64,000 nucleotides of DNA from Salminus brasiliensis (Eukaryota; Chordata; Actinopteri; Characiformes; Bryconidae), in assembly GCF_030463535.1 (NCBI RefSeq), contig NC_132879.1:46814094-46878093 (forward strand), written 5' to 3'. Both the position numbers and the translations under genes were made by a program. Below, one piece after another: positions 13,501-42,465 of this stretch. How positions within the stretch are numbered: the first letter of the stretch is position 1; each line of letters begins with the position of its first letter. The notes below the pieces were generated by a model. That model did not search any database. It had not been told where the DNA came from and worked only from the letters and a program-made list of their open reading frames with translations.

Positions 13501-15092
13501 ATCAGTGTTTACAGACTACACAAAACCTAGAACCTGTTTCAAAAAGAAAGAAACATTTGTGAGAGAAGGAATCAGTTATGATCGTTTTGGGTTAAGAGTG
13601 GGTTTCTAGGAACGCGCCAACACTGCAAAAAAAAAATTGGTGTTTTATTCTGGTAGGTTTGGCTATGATTCACCACACATTTACGCTGTCATCATGTAAC
13701 AAAAGCTTTCATATATTTACATTTATGGCGACTTTCATACTTTGGCTAACTTTCTTATCAAGAAAGGCTTACAACTGAATCAAGTTACATAGGTAGGCCA
13801 GTGTAGTATTAGGGACTAGGACTTGTCCAAGGACTCGTATTAGCTTGTAGTGTGATGTGCTTGCCCAGCCAGGGAGTCGAATCCTAGTCTACACGGAAAG
13901 ACACCGTTACCCACTACACTACCAGACTAGGACAGGTGTTGAAATGGGGTGCGTCCTATGTTTTGGGTTTTTTTTGTCTCTTATGTGAGATCTAGTTGTG
14001 GTGCAGGTGTGGGAGTTTTTTTTAATGCTTTCAGGACTGACATGTAAATGACTTTTGTTCCGATTGGCTGTATTGTGCTGCATTCAGAGCTGATCCATTT
14101 CTTATCCACTCCCTATAACTTCAGTGTGAATAGGTGAGGCTAAGCTGATGAGGGCTAAATAAGTGGATGTTTAAAAGTGCTGTTTTTTCTGAGATCACAA
14201 AAACAATGAATTCAGAAAGTAACAAGTTTCTATATATTGAATGATTAAGTGTCAATGTTTACATACTACATCAAAATCCTAAAGGTAAAGGTGCACGTAT
14301 TTGTCATTGTACAGTGTACACTGTACAGCGAAATGGGTCCTCCGCATTTAACCCATCTGTGGTAGTGAACACACACTCACACACACACTAGTGAGCTAGG
14401 GGCAGTGAGTACACACACACACCCAGAGCGGTGGGCAGCCAACTCCAGCGCCCGGGGAGCAGAGAGGGTAAAGGGCCTTGCTCAAGGGCCCAACAGTGGC
14501 AGCTTGCCAAGCCCGGGAATCGAACCCACAACCCTGTTATCGATAACCCGGCGCTCTAACCGCTGAGCCACCACTGCCCCACTATTTACACTGCCCCACT
14601 GTCCTATTTACAGAAGTGAGGGAAATGAGCTTTATCCCGGGTATGTGTCCTTTAAGGCACTTCCATCACCATTAGCTAGCATGTTAATGTTTCATGGATA
14701 CTTCTGCTTTTTTTTTTTATCTATTTCGTACTTTACAGCACATATATAAATAAAAACAGCGCTCAAATATTAAATGCTAGTGGAGATTTTTACTGATATC
14801 AGATATCAGAAAAAGGAGATCTGTAGGGGATGAAATTCTGGTTTAGCTTACCCAGCTTTTGCCCGAGGAAAGTCATGTTGTGGTAGGCTTTCTCCGCCGC
14901 GGCCAGGTGGGCCAGGGCAGCCAGCAGCGAGGCCCAGATGGCTCCTGCGCTCTTGCTACCATCCTTCTCCTTCTCCACGTAGTCTTTTGCCCTGTCGAAG
15001 GAGAACATGCCGAGCTGCGTGAAGAAACTCTCCAGAATGGCCCTCTCCTTCGGGACGGGCCGCAGCTCCTCGTCGCGCAGGGCCTCGGTCAT
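3719..15092 (-). CDS. kics2: KICSTOR complex subunit 2 (C12orf66 homologue), complete, 3 coding exons
   Basis: Coding exons on the minus strand are 15092-14852, 13133-12845 and 4538-3719 (241, 289 and 820 bp), 1350 bp in all, encoding 449 residues plus TGA. The human protein is about 445 residues. All junctions are GT-AG and phases agree (1 then 2). Recognisable family segments are [44 protein letters not shown], the block around [42 protein letters not shown] and the C-terminal SLKPG-KG ending. KICS2 is a subunit of KICSTOR (with KPTN, ITFG2 and SZT2), which holds GATOR1 at the lysosome and so lets amino-acid shortage switch off mTORC1; this role is family knowledge. The ATG at 15092 fits the family N-terminus length. 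The gene is divergent from IPO8, with 2.2 kb between the start codons. No frameshift or missing segment is seen. Confidence 0.95.
5050..5375 (-). mobile_element. Nonautonomous Tc1/mariner-like MITE, copy A
   Basis: Bounded by the two recurring terminal motifs of this family on the minus strand: GCACTCTATGTCCAAATGT at the low end and ATACTTTTGTCCATATG at the high end. The body shares GATCATC-CTGACC, ACTGAATGCAG and TCACAGCAATGCTCCA with copies at 5822-6193 and 59040-59232. No transposase is encoded. The superfamily is inferred from the termini. Confidence 0.65.
5822..6193 (-). mobile_element. Nonautonomous Tc1/mariner-like MITE, copy B
   Basis: Same family as copy A, only 450 bp away and in the same orientation. 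It starts with the GCATTCAGCTACTTGAAGTTGCA segment in diverged form, keeps the GGACTCTCTGGAGCAGA and CTATTGGCACCA middle, and ends with AATAGTTTTGTCTATATAGTGC. It is fuller in the middle than copy A, so the two carry different internal deletions. Confidence 0.65.
6925..7050 (+). repeat. GA-rich low-complexity tract
   Basis: Runs of GAGAGA and GCGAGAG on the plus strand. It creates spurious RE/SL-rich open frames on both strands. Confidence 0.8.
7573..7872 (+). mobile_element. Dispersed MITE (GCAACATTATGTAGC family), copy 1
   Basis: Opens TTAAAGCAACATTATGTAGC and closes CCAATTCTCATGTAATGCTGC, with a shared middle (ACTGACTTGCAATAGG, CACATGATTCTTTCACTTTC, AGAAATGCATG). The same layout recurs at 32734-33080 on the plus strand and about 22035-22395 inverted. 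Ends are imperfect inverted repeats. No protein is encoded and no superfamily is assigned. Confidence 0.55.
8440..8575. repeat. Dispersed repeat segment, paralogous to 10240-10390
   Basis: Contains AATCCGGCAGGTTCAATTC, CTGTGTAAACATTAGCAACG and GTTCACTCCAGTTCAGTTTA in the order seen in the partner copy. No coding potential. Confidence 0.5.
9938..10100 (+). mobile_element. hAT-like transposon end
   Basis: Contains AGAGATGCACCGATCACTCGG followed by GATGACTGGAATCGG, the type of terminal sequence common to fish hAT elements. No transposase frame survives nearby. The following 10240-10390 segment may belong to the same element. Confidence 0.5.
10240..10390. repeat. Dispersed repeat segment, paralogous to 8440-8575
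   Basis: Shares AATCCGGCAGG-TGAATTCTTCCACT, GTGTAAACA and GTTCACTCCAGTTCAGTTTAA with 8440-8575 in the same order and spacing. Probably two fragments of one transposon family, possibly the hAT element beginning at 9938. Confidence 0.5.
12845..13133 (-). CDS. kics2: KICS2 coding exon 2
   Basis: Encodes residues 81-176, starting [10 protein letters not shown] and ending QKYSSR. The acceptor is TTGTTAG/GTGGG and the donor TTCCAG/GTCAGT. The content is helical, including [14 protein letters not shown] and [12 protein letters not shown], closely matching mammalian KICS2. Confidence 0.94.
13715..13932 (-). mobile_element. tRNA-derived SINE (family with ACATTTATGGC tail)
   Basis: The minus strand starts with a tRNA-like head near 13932 carrying a B-box-like GGATTCGACTCC, and the tail at the low end reads TTACATTTATGGCG. 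The same head-to-tail layout occurs at 49340-49558. It lies in KICS2 intron 1, upstream of exon 2 in transcription order and sense to the gene. Confidence 0.65.
14281..14580 (-). mobile_element. tRNA-derived SINE, near full length
   Basis: Read on the minus strand it begins GGGGCAGTGGTGGCTCAGCG, with an A box TGGCTCAGCGG and a perfect B box GGTTCGATTCC, then CTTGAGCAAGGCCCTTTACC, a GT-rich section, and GGGTTAAATGCGGAGGACCC before the tail. Related, more decayed copies are at about 16060-16275, 44950-45190 and 62550-62670. It sits 270 bases past the donor of KICS2 exon 1. Confidence 0.8.
14852..15092 (-). CDS. kics2: KICS2 coding exon 1
   Basis: Encodes residues 1-80 ([10 protein letters not shown]... 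to ...FLGQKLG) and ends in a donor reading CTGG/GTAAGC on the minus strand. The ATG is genuine. The reading frame stays open upstream of it and an acceptor-like CCGCAG lies 12 bases before the ATG, so a 5' UTR intron ending just ahead of the start is possible. The segment F-xx-LG-F-D-AKD-VEKEK is the family's N-terminal signature. Confidence 0.93.
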
Positions 15093-16059
15093 GATGTCTA
15101 CAGCCTGCGGACCACAGTGAGGGATCAGCGGGGCTGCATCAGTCAGCGGGAGGCGCCGCGGCTCAGGCAGCTAAGCCGCTGCATTCAACCTCAACACTGT
15201 AGAGTTACAGCACTACTCCTGGGCCACATGATTAACAACGAGAAATGTGAATTTCAGTGAAAGACCAGTTTAAAGGGTAAATAAGTCCAGCAGTCACTGA
15301 ATCAACCACCATCATGACACTTTCCCATGACAACAGTATGGCGAGAGAGAAGGGACACCCCCCCCCCAAATAATGCGATTGCGCGTTTTCGTTAGCGTGT
15401 CCAATATTCAGTCAATATTAGTCTTTTTTTTTAGTCGAATTTGAGTGCAGGGTAACGTTAAACATTTTTTATGTTTACGTTCAGTCAAAATACTATCTAA
15501 TTGAGTTGGTCAAATGTGAATCGGAAATCACAAAATAAACATTTTGAACGTTGCTTTATATATTATCGACCTCGTCGCTTTAATACGCCTCGTGAAAAAA
15601 GGGTTGCATTAAATCATACGTTTTTGCAAGACGCCTGTTCCCAAAAAAGTGTCAGGGCCATGGTATTTCCAGCGATAACCATACTGACGGTTAGCAAGCT
15701 GCTGAAAGCAACGCGTCCAGTGCAGCGTTCACGCGCTAGTCGGAAGATTTTGTGAAGTCGGAATTACGAGCACGTCACGTTCACGTGCTTTGTTGCACCT
15801 CTCTAGATATAACGATAAACAGCATGCCTTCATATCATGTTACAATGCACACAGATTACAGATTAAAACGAGCACAAACAGCCACTTACAGCAGCTGCAC
15901 TATTCAGAATAAAATAGTATATATACCACCCAATACTGATTCTGTCTTTTCCGGCATGTTAATTCAGGGTTAAGGTCACCTCAACTCGGGAGCTTAGGAA
16001 TCAAATCAATCAAATTATCAAATTATCTCAGAATTTCTCACTAGAAATCAGGACTTCAG

Positions 16060-16160
16060 GGGGTGTTCATGTGCAGTGATGGGCAGTGGGTGCCCTCTCT
16101 GCTACACCTAGACGCTGCAGTAACGCCAGCCCACCGCTCCGGACACGTGTGCTCACAGTC

Positions 16161-16202
<42 letters not shown>

Positions 16203-16275
16203 CACTGCACGGAGGGGTTAAATTCCATCTGTGGCTGACATAAATGGTGAACATGCTTGTCTTGTCTTTGTTTTG
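16060..16275 (+). mobile_element. Decayed SINE with expanded (TG)n
   Basis: CAGTGATGGGCAGTGGGTGC, a GTGTGCTCACAGTCACTG segment, an uninterrupted (TG)n at 16163-16201, then TTCACTGCACGGAGGGGTTAAA. This is the order of the GT-rich part of the SINE at 14281-14580 in the opposite orientation. The microsatellite seems to have grown from the SINE's own GT-rich section. Confidence 0.45.
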
Positions 16276-16524
16276 TCTTGCAATTATTTTACTGTATTCC
16301 AACAGCACCTGAACGCAGCACGCCACTCCCCGTTCCTCCACAATATAGTGCTCTTTGAGAGGGTTATGACAGATTGAGCAGCACCTCCTTTACCTTCATA
16401 TAACACTAGCTAATTCTGTACATCATTGCTGATCTAAAGGGAGTTTGTTGTTATTGTAGTAGAGGTATCTTTGAATGTTTAGCCTATTCAAACTAGCTGA
16501 GGTTATCCTTGGGTAAATATCAAA

Positions 16525-16585
16525 ACACTTTTGTAAGTTGCTCTGGATAAGAGCGTCAGCTAAATGCCTTAAATGTAAATGTAAT
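16525..16585 (+). repeat. SINE/LINE 3' tail fragment
   Basis: GCTCTGGATAAGAGCGTCAG, then CTAAATGCC and ATGTAAATGTAATG repeats, a recurring 3' tail in fish retroelements. A similar tail is at 47795-47852. Confidence 0.6.
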
Positions 16586-17118
16586 GTTGTTGTTAATGCT
16601 TAAGAAAGAATACTAAGATAGTAAAAACTAGAAATCACACCAGAAAAAACAGTACATCTTATTCAAATCTTTTTTTGAAAAGAGCTTTCTTGACTTTTTA
16701 AATACTTCATTTCCTTTTGAAGGAAAACATAGTTTGACTTGTATTCAAATTTTTTTGGTCAAATATAGTAGAATGTTATTACAAATATTTTTGTAATGTA
16801 ATATGAAGACTACCTTCTTCCCTTATTTCTTGTTTTTATTTAGTGTTTGTCTCTTGACCCACCAGGAATAATAAAATTGCATTTGGCCTCCAAAAGACAA
16901 AGAGTCTGGGCCCCCTGAGATGTTTCCTCGTGTACTACTTGCTGTGTGGAACTTCCTTTCTTATCAGCGTGTCCTGATCTTCACCGCTCTGATAATCATG
17001 TGCAGCTCGGCTCCGCCAGTGAGCTGAGTGAAGGTATGATCTACAGATCGGGTAAAATTCGAGGCGGGCAGACAGGAAAGGGAGTTGGACGCAGACGCTG
17101 CCGGCTTCAGCTCTGCTC

Positions 17119-17128
17119 TGATTGGCCT
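17119..17128 (-). promoter_or_regulatory. Candidate CCAAT box (NF-Y) upstream of IPO8
   Basis: TGATTGGCCT contains an inverted CCAAT core about 200 bases before the IPO8 ATG in a GC-richer block. Single short motif, so weak evidence. Confidence 0.35.
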
Positions 17129-17168
17129 GTCGTTTCCATGCCATCACCGAGCTGTCGTGAACCGTTGA

Positions 17169-37271
<20,103 letters not shown>

Positions 37272-37495
37272 GCAGCCCCAGCTCTCTCTGTTCAAGCCAT
37301 GAAAGCCAAAGCTCCAAAAGAGGCTATTTCTGCAATTTTAATTTCTGCTTTTATCTAATCACGTGATGTCTCACTGCAGTTGTTGCATGTCAGGAATCTT
37401 AATAATACGCAGTTACTGATCCAAATCCCATTCTCCACACTTGTGTACACGCTCACATGTGTGTAGAGAAATCATGCAAATTATAGAACATGCTA

Positions 37496-37515
37496 AAATA
37501 AATAAATAAATAAAT
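37496..37515 (+). terminator. Candidate polyadenylation signals of IPO8
   Basis: Overlapping AATAAA hexamers in an AATAAATAAATAAA stretch about 230 bases past the TGA at 37269. If a further exon exists, the true signal lies beyond it. Confidence 0.35.
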
Positions 37516-38794
37516 TCTAATAATTTACATCTGCTTAATAGCATATGTGAAGTAGCATTTTTGTTAGCTACAGAGCAGGTCACAGCAGTTCATAGCCTAC
37601 TAAAAACATTATATTATATACATTTCTCTTTTTTGTATGAATAGACTGTCAATTCCAAAGCTACTTTATTTAAAAATAGAGTAAATTAAAAGTTAAAAAA
37701 AAAGTGGTGTCCTCTAGACTCAATAAACCAACATTATCCTCAGCCCACAGCAATGAGGAGCGTTCTCAGAAGGTAATAACACGGTTTAGAGTCTGCAGTG
37801 TTGAACTGTTTTACAGTAAAATGTTAAAAAAAAATAATAATTCATTCATTCGCTCGACTAGGCTAAAGTGAAGGCTCAGATTGTGGGAGTGACATTATGG
37901 CCAAAAGAATGTTGCTTTGTTCCAATGACGCTGTGTCCTCACAGTGCTTTCATAGCAAGGTAAAATTCTTTTTCTTCGGAATTTGCGGATGTCCGGCTGT
38001 CCGTATGTTTGGGAGGGGTGGGGGGTGGGGTTAGCTATGTGAGGGGGGGACACCGATATCCGCAATCTTAGTAGTGTAACTTTTGTATTAATTTATGCAT
38101 GAGATGCTGTGATTTGTTTTTCGAAATATTCCAACAGCAGAGAGTTATGTAAATGTTCCTCCTCCTGCTGAGTTTAAAGGTTAACACGGTTTCAGGTGAT
38201 GCTTTGGGTTTTTTTTTTCCTGTTCCCTTTTTCTCTTGAAGAGATTTGCTGTGCTCAGTGTGGAAGGTGCCACAGTGGTTGGACGGGAGAAAAAAAAAAA
38301 AAAAAGACTGTGGGTTTGGATCTGCGACTGTTTGAACCCTGGAACCGGCCCCCATTTTACACGGATGTACCTGATCAAGAACTCCCACCGGAGCGAGCCA
38401 TTTCAACAAGGACAAGAGGGGATTTTCGGGGAGGGAGAGAGAGAGAGAGAGAACGAGCCAGGACCCAAAGCAGGCTTTCCAAATCCAGAATCCTAGAAGG
38501 ACCACTGAAACACTTCAATACTCGGACGAAGATGCCTTGTTCTAGTGAGGCTGCAGAGGTTGCTCTGGGTCTAGCACAGCCTGAATCAGTGATGAGTTCT
38601 GTATTGGGGTGTGTGAGTGAGTGAGTAAGTGAGTGAGAGGGAGAGATGTGTGTGTATGTATGTGTGACAATATCGGCTATGTGTGAGCGAGTAACTCAAC
38701 CATTTCCATACAGTCTGCTGATCCTCCTCACCTCTCCATTCTTTCTTGGCTTTCATGGGCCAGAGTATGATGAGAGGTGTGTGAAGCCTAGCAA

Positions 38795-38830
<36 letters not shown>

Positions 38831-39269
38831 TAGACACACTGTCTCACAGGCTCAGAGATTTATGGACAGATGGACAAATGCAGATATAGAAAAGCTGGTG
38901 GGTTTGACAGAGTTGCTCTGGGCTTTCAGTGTTTCATAGGTGTGTTCCTGTCTAGCTTGTGATCTACACACTGAGGAAGACTGTGCTCTATATTTGTTAC
39001 ATGTTTGTATGTTTTGATTTTGTTTTTTGTAACAGTATGTTTTGAGAATTAACTTAAGTCATAAAATTAGTCTAACACTATTTCTTGTGTCTCATTTCTT
39101 CATTGGGGGATTGTGTGTGTGTGTGTGTGTGTGTGTGATGGAGCAAGTTATAACCTATAATAACCAACACACAAAAGATTATTTCTAACGTATTACCAAT
39201 TGCACAGTTTAGGTATAACACATTTCCTTCATATTTTAAGCAAGACTACTGTATTATTTCCATCTTTTA

Positions 39270-39560
39270 GTTTCAAAATAAGCAAAGTTTGGATGCCTTG
39301 CATAGCCAGTATTTAGTAACACACCCCCTTTGGCAAGTGTGACCACATATAAACGCTTTTGAGATTTTTGCCCATTCTTCCTTGCAAAAGGCTTTAGGTT
39401 CTGTGTGCATGCAGTGCTCCATGTTACTTAAATGTTAATTATCTCCTGTGCCACTGGCTGCTACACAAGCCCAAAGCATTAACAGTAGGAAAGGTGTGCT
39501 TTCCATGAAATTCTGCACCCTGTTTCCTCCAAACAAACTTTTGCTTTTTACACAGTAGAA
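39270..39560 (-). mobile_element. Decayed Tc1-like transposase remnant
   Basis: Segments such as CCCCCTTTGGCAAGTGTGAC, TTGCCCATTCTTCCTTGCAA, GGCTGCTACACAAGCCCAAAG and ATGAAATTCTGCACCC match the minus-strand reading of fish Tc1-type elements as I remember them. No open frame remains. Confidence 0.45.
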
Positions 39561-40653
39561 CAGTGCACCACCACTCCAGAGTTTGCCCAGGCATTATTTA
39601 TTATTTACTGGGGGACAACCAGTGGCTCGGAGTGACACGTTGCATGGCATCGTAGCATGGACTGTATCAGGTGAGGGAAGGTGTTCATTATGAAGGTTAG
39701 CTGGTCCACAGTGATTGCTTTGTGGCACTCACTGGAGCTGTCATTTCCCTCTGGCACCCTATGAAGCACTGCCGTTATGCCACTAGGAGGCACTTAGTAA
39801 TGGACCTAAAACAGTCCATGCCACAACGTCTCGCTGGTGTCATCCGCGAGACCACAACATTTGGACATATATGCATACAAATGTCCTGAATAATCAACCA
39901 AACTAAATCTTCAACTCAAAGAAACTTAAACACAAACGCAGCCCTTTTCTCTCCTACCCAAAAACCCCCAGTGCAGCTACAGGTGTTCAGATGTTCGTCA
40001 GCAGGTGTACGGTTTTGTATGTAGTGGTGATCTAAACAAAAGAAAGAAAAAGCACTATATTGGGCATTTTCAGGGTTGGTTTCATTTAGGTCCTGTTTCC
40101 TCTTTTAGGTTTTATTCTGTTAGGTTTGTGAGATTACCTGCACTGCTTTGCTGTTTCTGCCTGTTTCCTCAATCAGTTTTCCCAACCCTGTTCATGGAGG
40201 CCCACGTTTCCAGCATGTTTTAGTGCTCCTCAGTCAGAGATCAATGCCTGGTCTCGTATGACTGGAAATAACTGCCCGGTGGTGTTGCAAAGATGGTCGG
40301 CGAGTGAACAGACCCGCCCATAAGGACTAGCTAAACTCTCCATCTCCACTTTTGTGCAAATGGTGTAATTCACACATTCAACCACAGAGGGCCACCAGAT
40401 GTTTTCTTTAGGTGGAGACTTCCAGAAAGAACCCCTTTTTAACCAGCTGTAGCCTACAGGAGTTTTAATGAAGTCTACTTAAGTTTACTTTAGGGAACAG
40501 ATTTGTATTTATTGTCCCTTCACAGAAAGGACGGTAGTTTATGACTGGCTATCATCATTTGACAAAGGTCACACTGGAGGCTTTACAATCATTGTCTAAA
40601 ATATCCTGCTGGTCTTTATTGATTTTCTGTCCCGACAGAGCTGAGGAATCGTC

Positions 40654-41441
40654 GCTTTCTCTCTGCCTCCCTCCCTCCTTCCCTACCTCTCTCTCTCTCT
40701 CTCTCTCCTTCTTGCACCTCTCATTTATTTCCTGCCTCTTTACCTACCACTCACTCTCGCATCTCTCCCCCCTTTACCTACACCTCTCTCTCCCTCTCTC
40801 CCTTCACTCTTACTCTCTCTGTACCTCTCTCTCCCTACTTCTCTTTCTCACTCCCTGCCCTTGTCTCTCTTCCTTACTTTCTCTTGCTCTCCCTTCTCTC
40901 TCACTCATCTCTCTTTGGCTTGCTCCTTCTCTACATCCCTCACTCACTCCTTACCTCTCTTTCTTACTTCCTCTTGCTCTCTACCTCCTCTATCTCTCTT
41001 TGATACTCTATCTCTCTCTCTCTTCCTTACTCTTTCTCTTTATGCCCCCCTCTCATTCATTCTATCTCTTTCTCTACTTCTCTCTCTTATCTCTCCGCCT
41101 GTCTCCCTCACTCCCCTCTATCTCGCTTTCTGCTTGCCTCTTTCTGTCTCCCTCTCTCTCATTTCTTTTCTTTCTCTACTTCTCTCTCTCTCTCTTTCCC
41201 TATCTGTCTCCCTCACTCCTTCTCTCTCCTTCTTTCTTTTGCACTCTCTCTACCTCTCTCTTCTTTCCACATTCTCTCTCCATTTACCCCTCTCTCTCTC
41301 TCTTTCTCTCTCTCTCTCACTCTCCTGTGCTGTCGCCCTCGCTTGCTCCTCTCTCCCGTTCCCTCTCCTCGCTCTCTCTCTCTCTCTCTCTCGCTCTCCC
41401 GTTCCCTCTCCTCGCTCTCTCTCGCTCTCCCGTTCCCTCTC

Positions 41442-41473
<32 letters not shown>

Positions 41474-41510
41474 TGTGCTGTCGCCCTCGCTTGCTCCTCT
41501 CTCCCGTTCC

Positions 41511-41553
<43 letters not shown>

Positions 41554-41698
41554 TGTGCTGTCGCCCTCGCTTGCTCCTCTCTCCCGTTCCCTCTCCTCGC
41601 TCTCTCTCTCTCTCTCTCGCTCTCCCGTTCCCTCTCCTCGCTCTCTCTCGCTCTCCCGTTCCCTCTCCTCGCTCTCTCTCGCTCTCCCGTTCCCTCTC

Positions 41699-41730
<32 letters not shown>

Positions 41731-41767
41731 TGTGCTGTCGCCCTCGCTTGCTCCTCTCTCCCGTTCC

Positions 41768-41822
<55 letters not shown>

Positions 41823-41910
41823 TGTGCTGTCGCCCTCGCTTGCTCCTCTCTCCCGTTCCCTCTCCTCGCTCTCTCTCTCTCTCTCTCGCTCTCCCGCTCC
41901 CTCTCCCTCT
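40654..41910 (+). repeat. 1.25-kb CT-rich minisatellite upstream of TMTC1
   Basis: Almost pure C/T on this strand. The second half (from about 41320) contains five copies of a unit with TGTGCTGTCGCCCTCGCTTG followed by CTCCTCTCTCCCGTTCCCTC, at about 41325, 41474, 41553, 41730 and 41822, separated by (CT)n and by shorter GCTCTCCCGTTCCCTCTCCT units. The long LS-rich open frames it creates are artefacts. Confidence 0.95.
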
Positions 41911-41920
41911 GCGCATGCGC
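41911..41920. promoter_or_regulatory. NRF1-type palindrome in the TMTC1 promoter
   Basis: GCGCATGCGC is a perfect match to the NRF1 consensus, 168 bases before the TMTC1 ATG and directly after the CT-rich tract. NRF1 commonly drives CpG-type promoters; use here is inferred. Confidence 0.65.
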
Positions 41921-42028
41921 GAGGAGGCGGTTTCTTGCCTTTTTCTGCTCTGCCATAGCTCGCCTGCTCTCAGTGTTCAGTGCTCCTCCACTGGGCGTCT
42001 TTGTATCACACCCCCTAAAACACCGAAC

Positions 42029-42091
42029 ATGGCAGAGGATGCTCGTCCGCTGTTCGTTCGCCTCAGGCCCTACGCTAGGAGGGTGACATGA
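42029..42091 (+). CDS. Upstream ORF overlapping the TMTC1 start by ATGA
   Basis: ATG at 42029 encodes MAEDARPLFVRLRPYARRVT and stops at the TGA 42089-42091, which overlaps the TMTC1 ATG at 42088. An in-frame ATG at 41915, inside the NRF1 palindrome, would lengthen it by 38 codons if transcription starts upstream of that. A uORF of this kind could limit or couple TMTC1 translation. That it lies in the mRNA is inferred; no transcript data were seen. Confidence 0.45.
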   Translation: MAEDARPLFVRLRPYARRVT

Positions 42092-42380
42092 CCTCCAGCG
42101 GCAGGGGGCCGAGGGCGGCACGGCCGCGCCTCTCCGCGCTGCCCAGGCCGGGCGCCAGGCTGCTGGGTTACGGCGCGCTGCTGGCGGCGTGCGCGCTCTG
42201 CTACCGCAACTCCCTGCGCGGAGAGTTCGTGCACGACGACGTGTGGGCCATCGTGAACAACCCGGACGTGAGAGCGGGGTCCAGCCTGCGGAGCATCTTC
42301 ACCAACGACTTCTGGGGCAAGAGGATGGCCGACAACACGAGCCACAAGTCCTACCGTCCGCTCTGCATCCTCACCTTCAA
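42088..42380 (+). CDS. tmtc1: TMTC1 coding exon 1
   Basis: Residues 1-97, MTSSGRGPRAARPRLSALPR to CILTF, phase 2 at the donor TTCAA/GTAAGT. Strongly GC-rich (CpG-island type), unlike the flanks. The Arg-rich start precedes a first hydrophobic helix (LLGYGALLAACAL). Confidence 0.95.
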
Positions 42381-42430
42381 GTAAGTTCACTTCAGACCCC
42401 TTCCCTTCACTCTCCCGCCCACTTTCTCTG

Positions 42431-42465
<35 letters not shown>

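Larger units (their letters stand above)
37272..42087 (+). other. IPO8-TMTC1 intergenic region
   Basis: Holds (CA)n at 38796-38826, (TG)n at 39112-39138, a poly-A/GA-rich patch near 38288-38452, a decayed Tc1-like transposase remnant near 39270-39560, and the CT-rich tract at 40654-41910 before the TMTC1 promoter. No gene was recognised. A final IPO8 exon could hide here. Confidence 0.6.

Noticed and set aside
14859-15260. A 133-codon plus-strand frame.
   Set aside because: Antisense shadow of KICS2 exon 1.
38881-38940. Possible final IPO8 exon (KAGGF...GFQCF reading after GCAG).
   Set aside because: Only loosely resembles the C-terminal tail, and the phase required by the exon 24 donor creates a stop at once.
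40068-40140. Another possible final IPO8 exon (GWFHLGPVSSFRF after TTTTCAG).
   Set aside because: The phase does not match the donor at 37268, and similarity is too weak.
40541-42091. A 516-codon plus-strand open frame (and several overlapping ones) rich in Leu-Ser.
   Set aside because: It is produced by the CT-rich minisatellite in all three frames (LS, SL, and RE on the other strand). Only its last 20-58 codons are discussed, as a uORF.
41465-42121. A 218-codon minus-strand open frame rich in Arg-Glu.
   Set aside because: Reverse reading of the same CT-rich tract, without any domain or codon pattern of a real gene.
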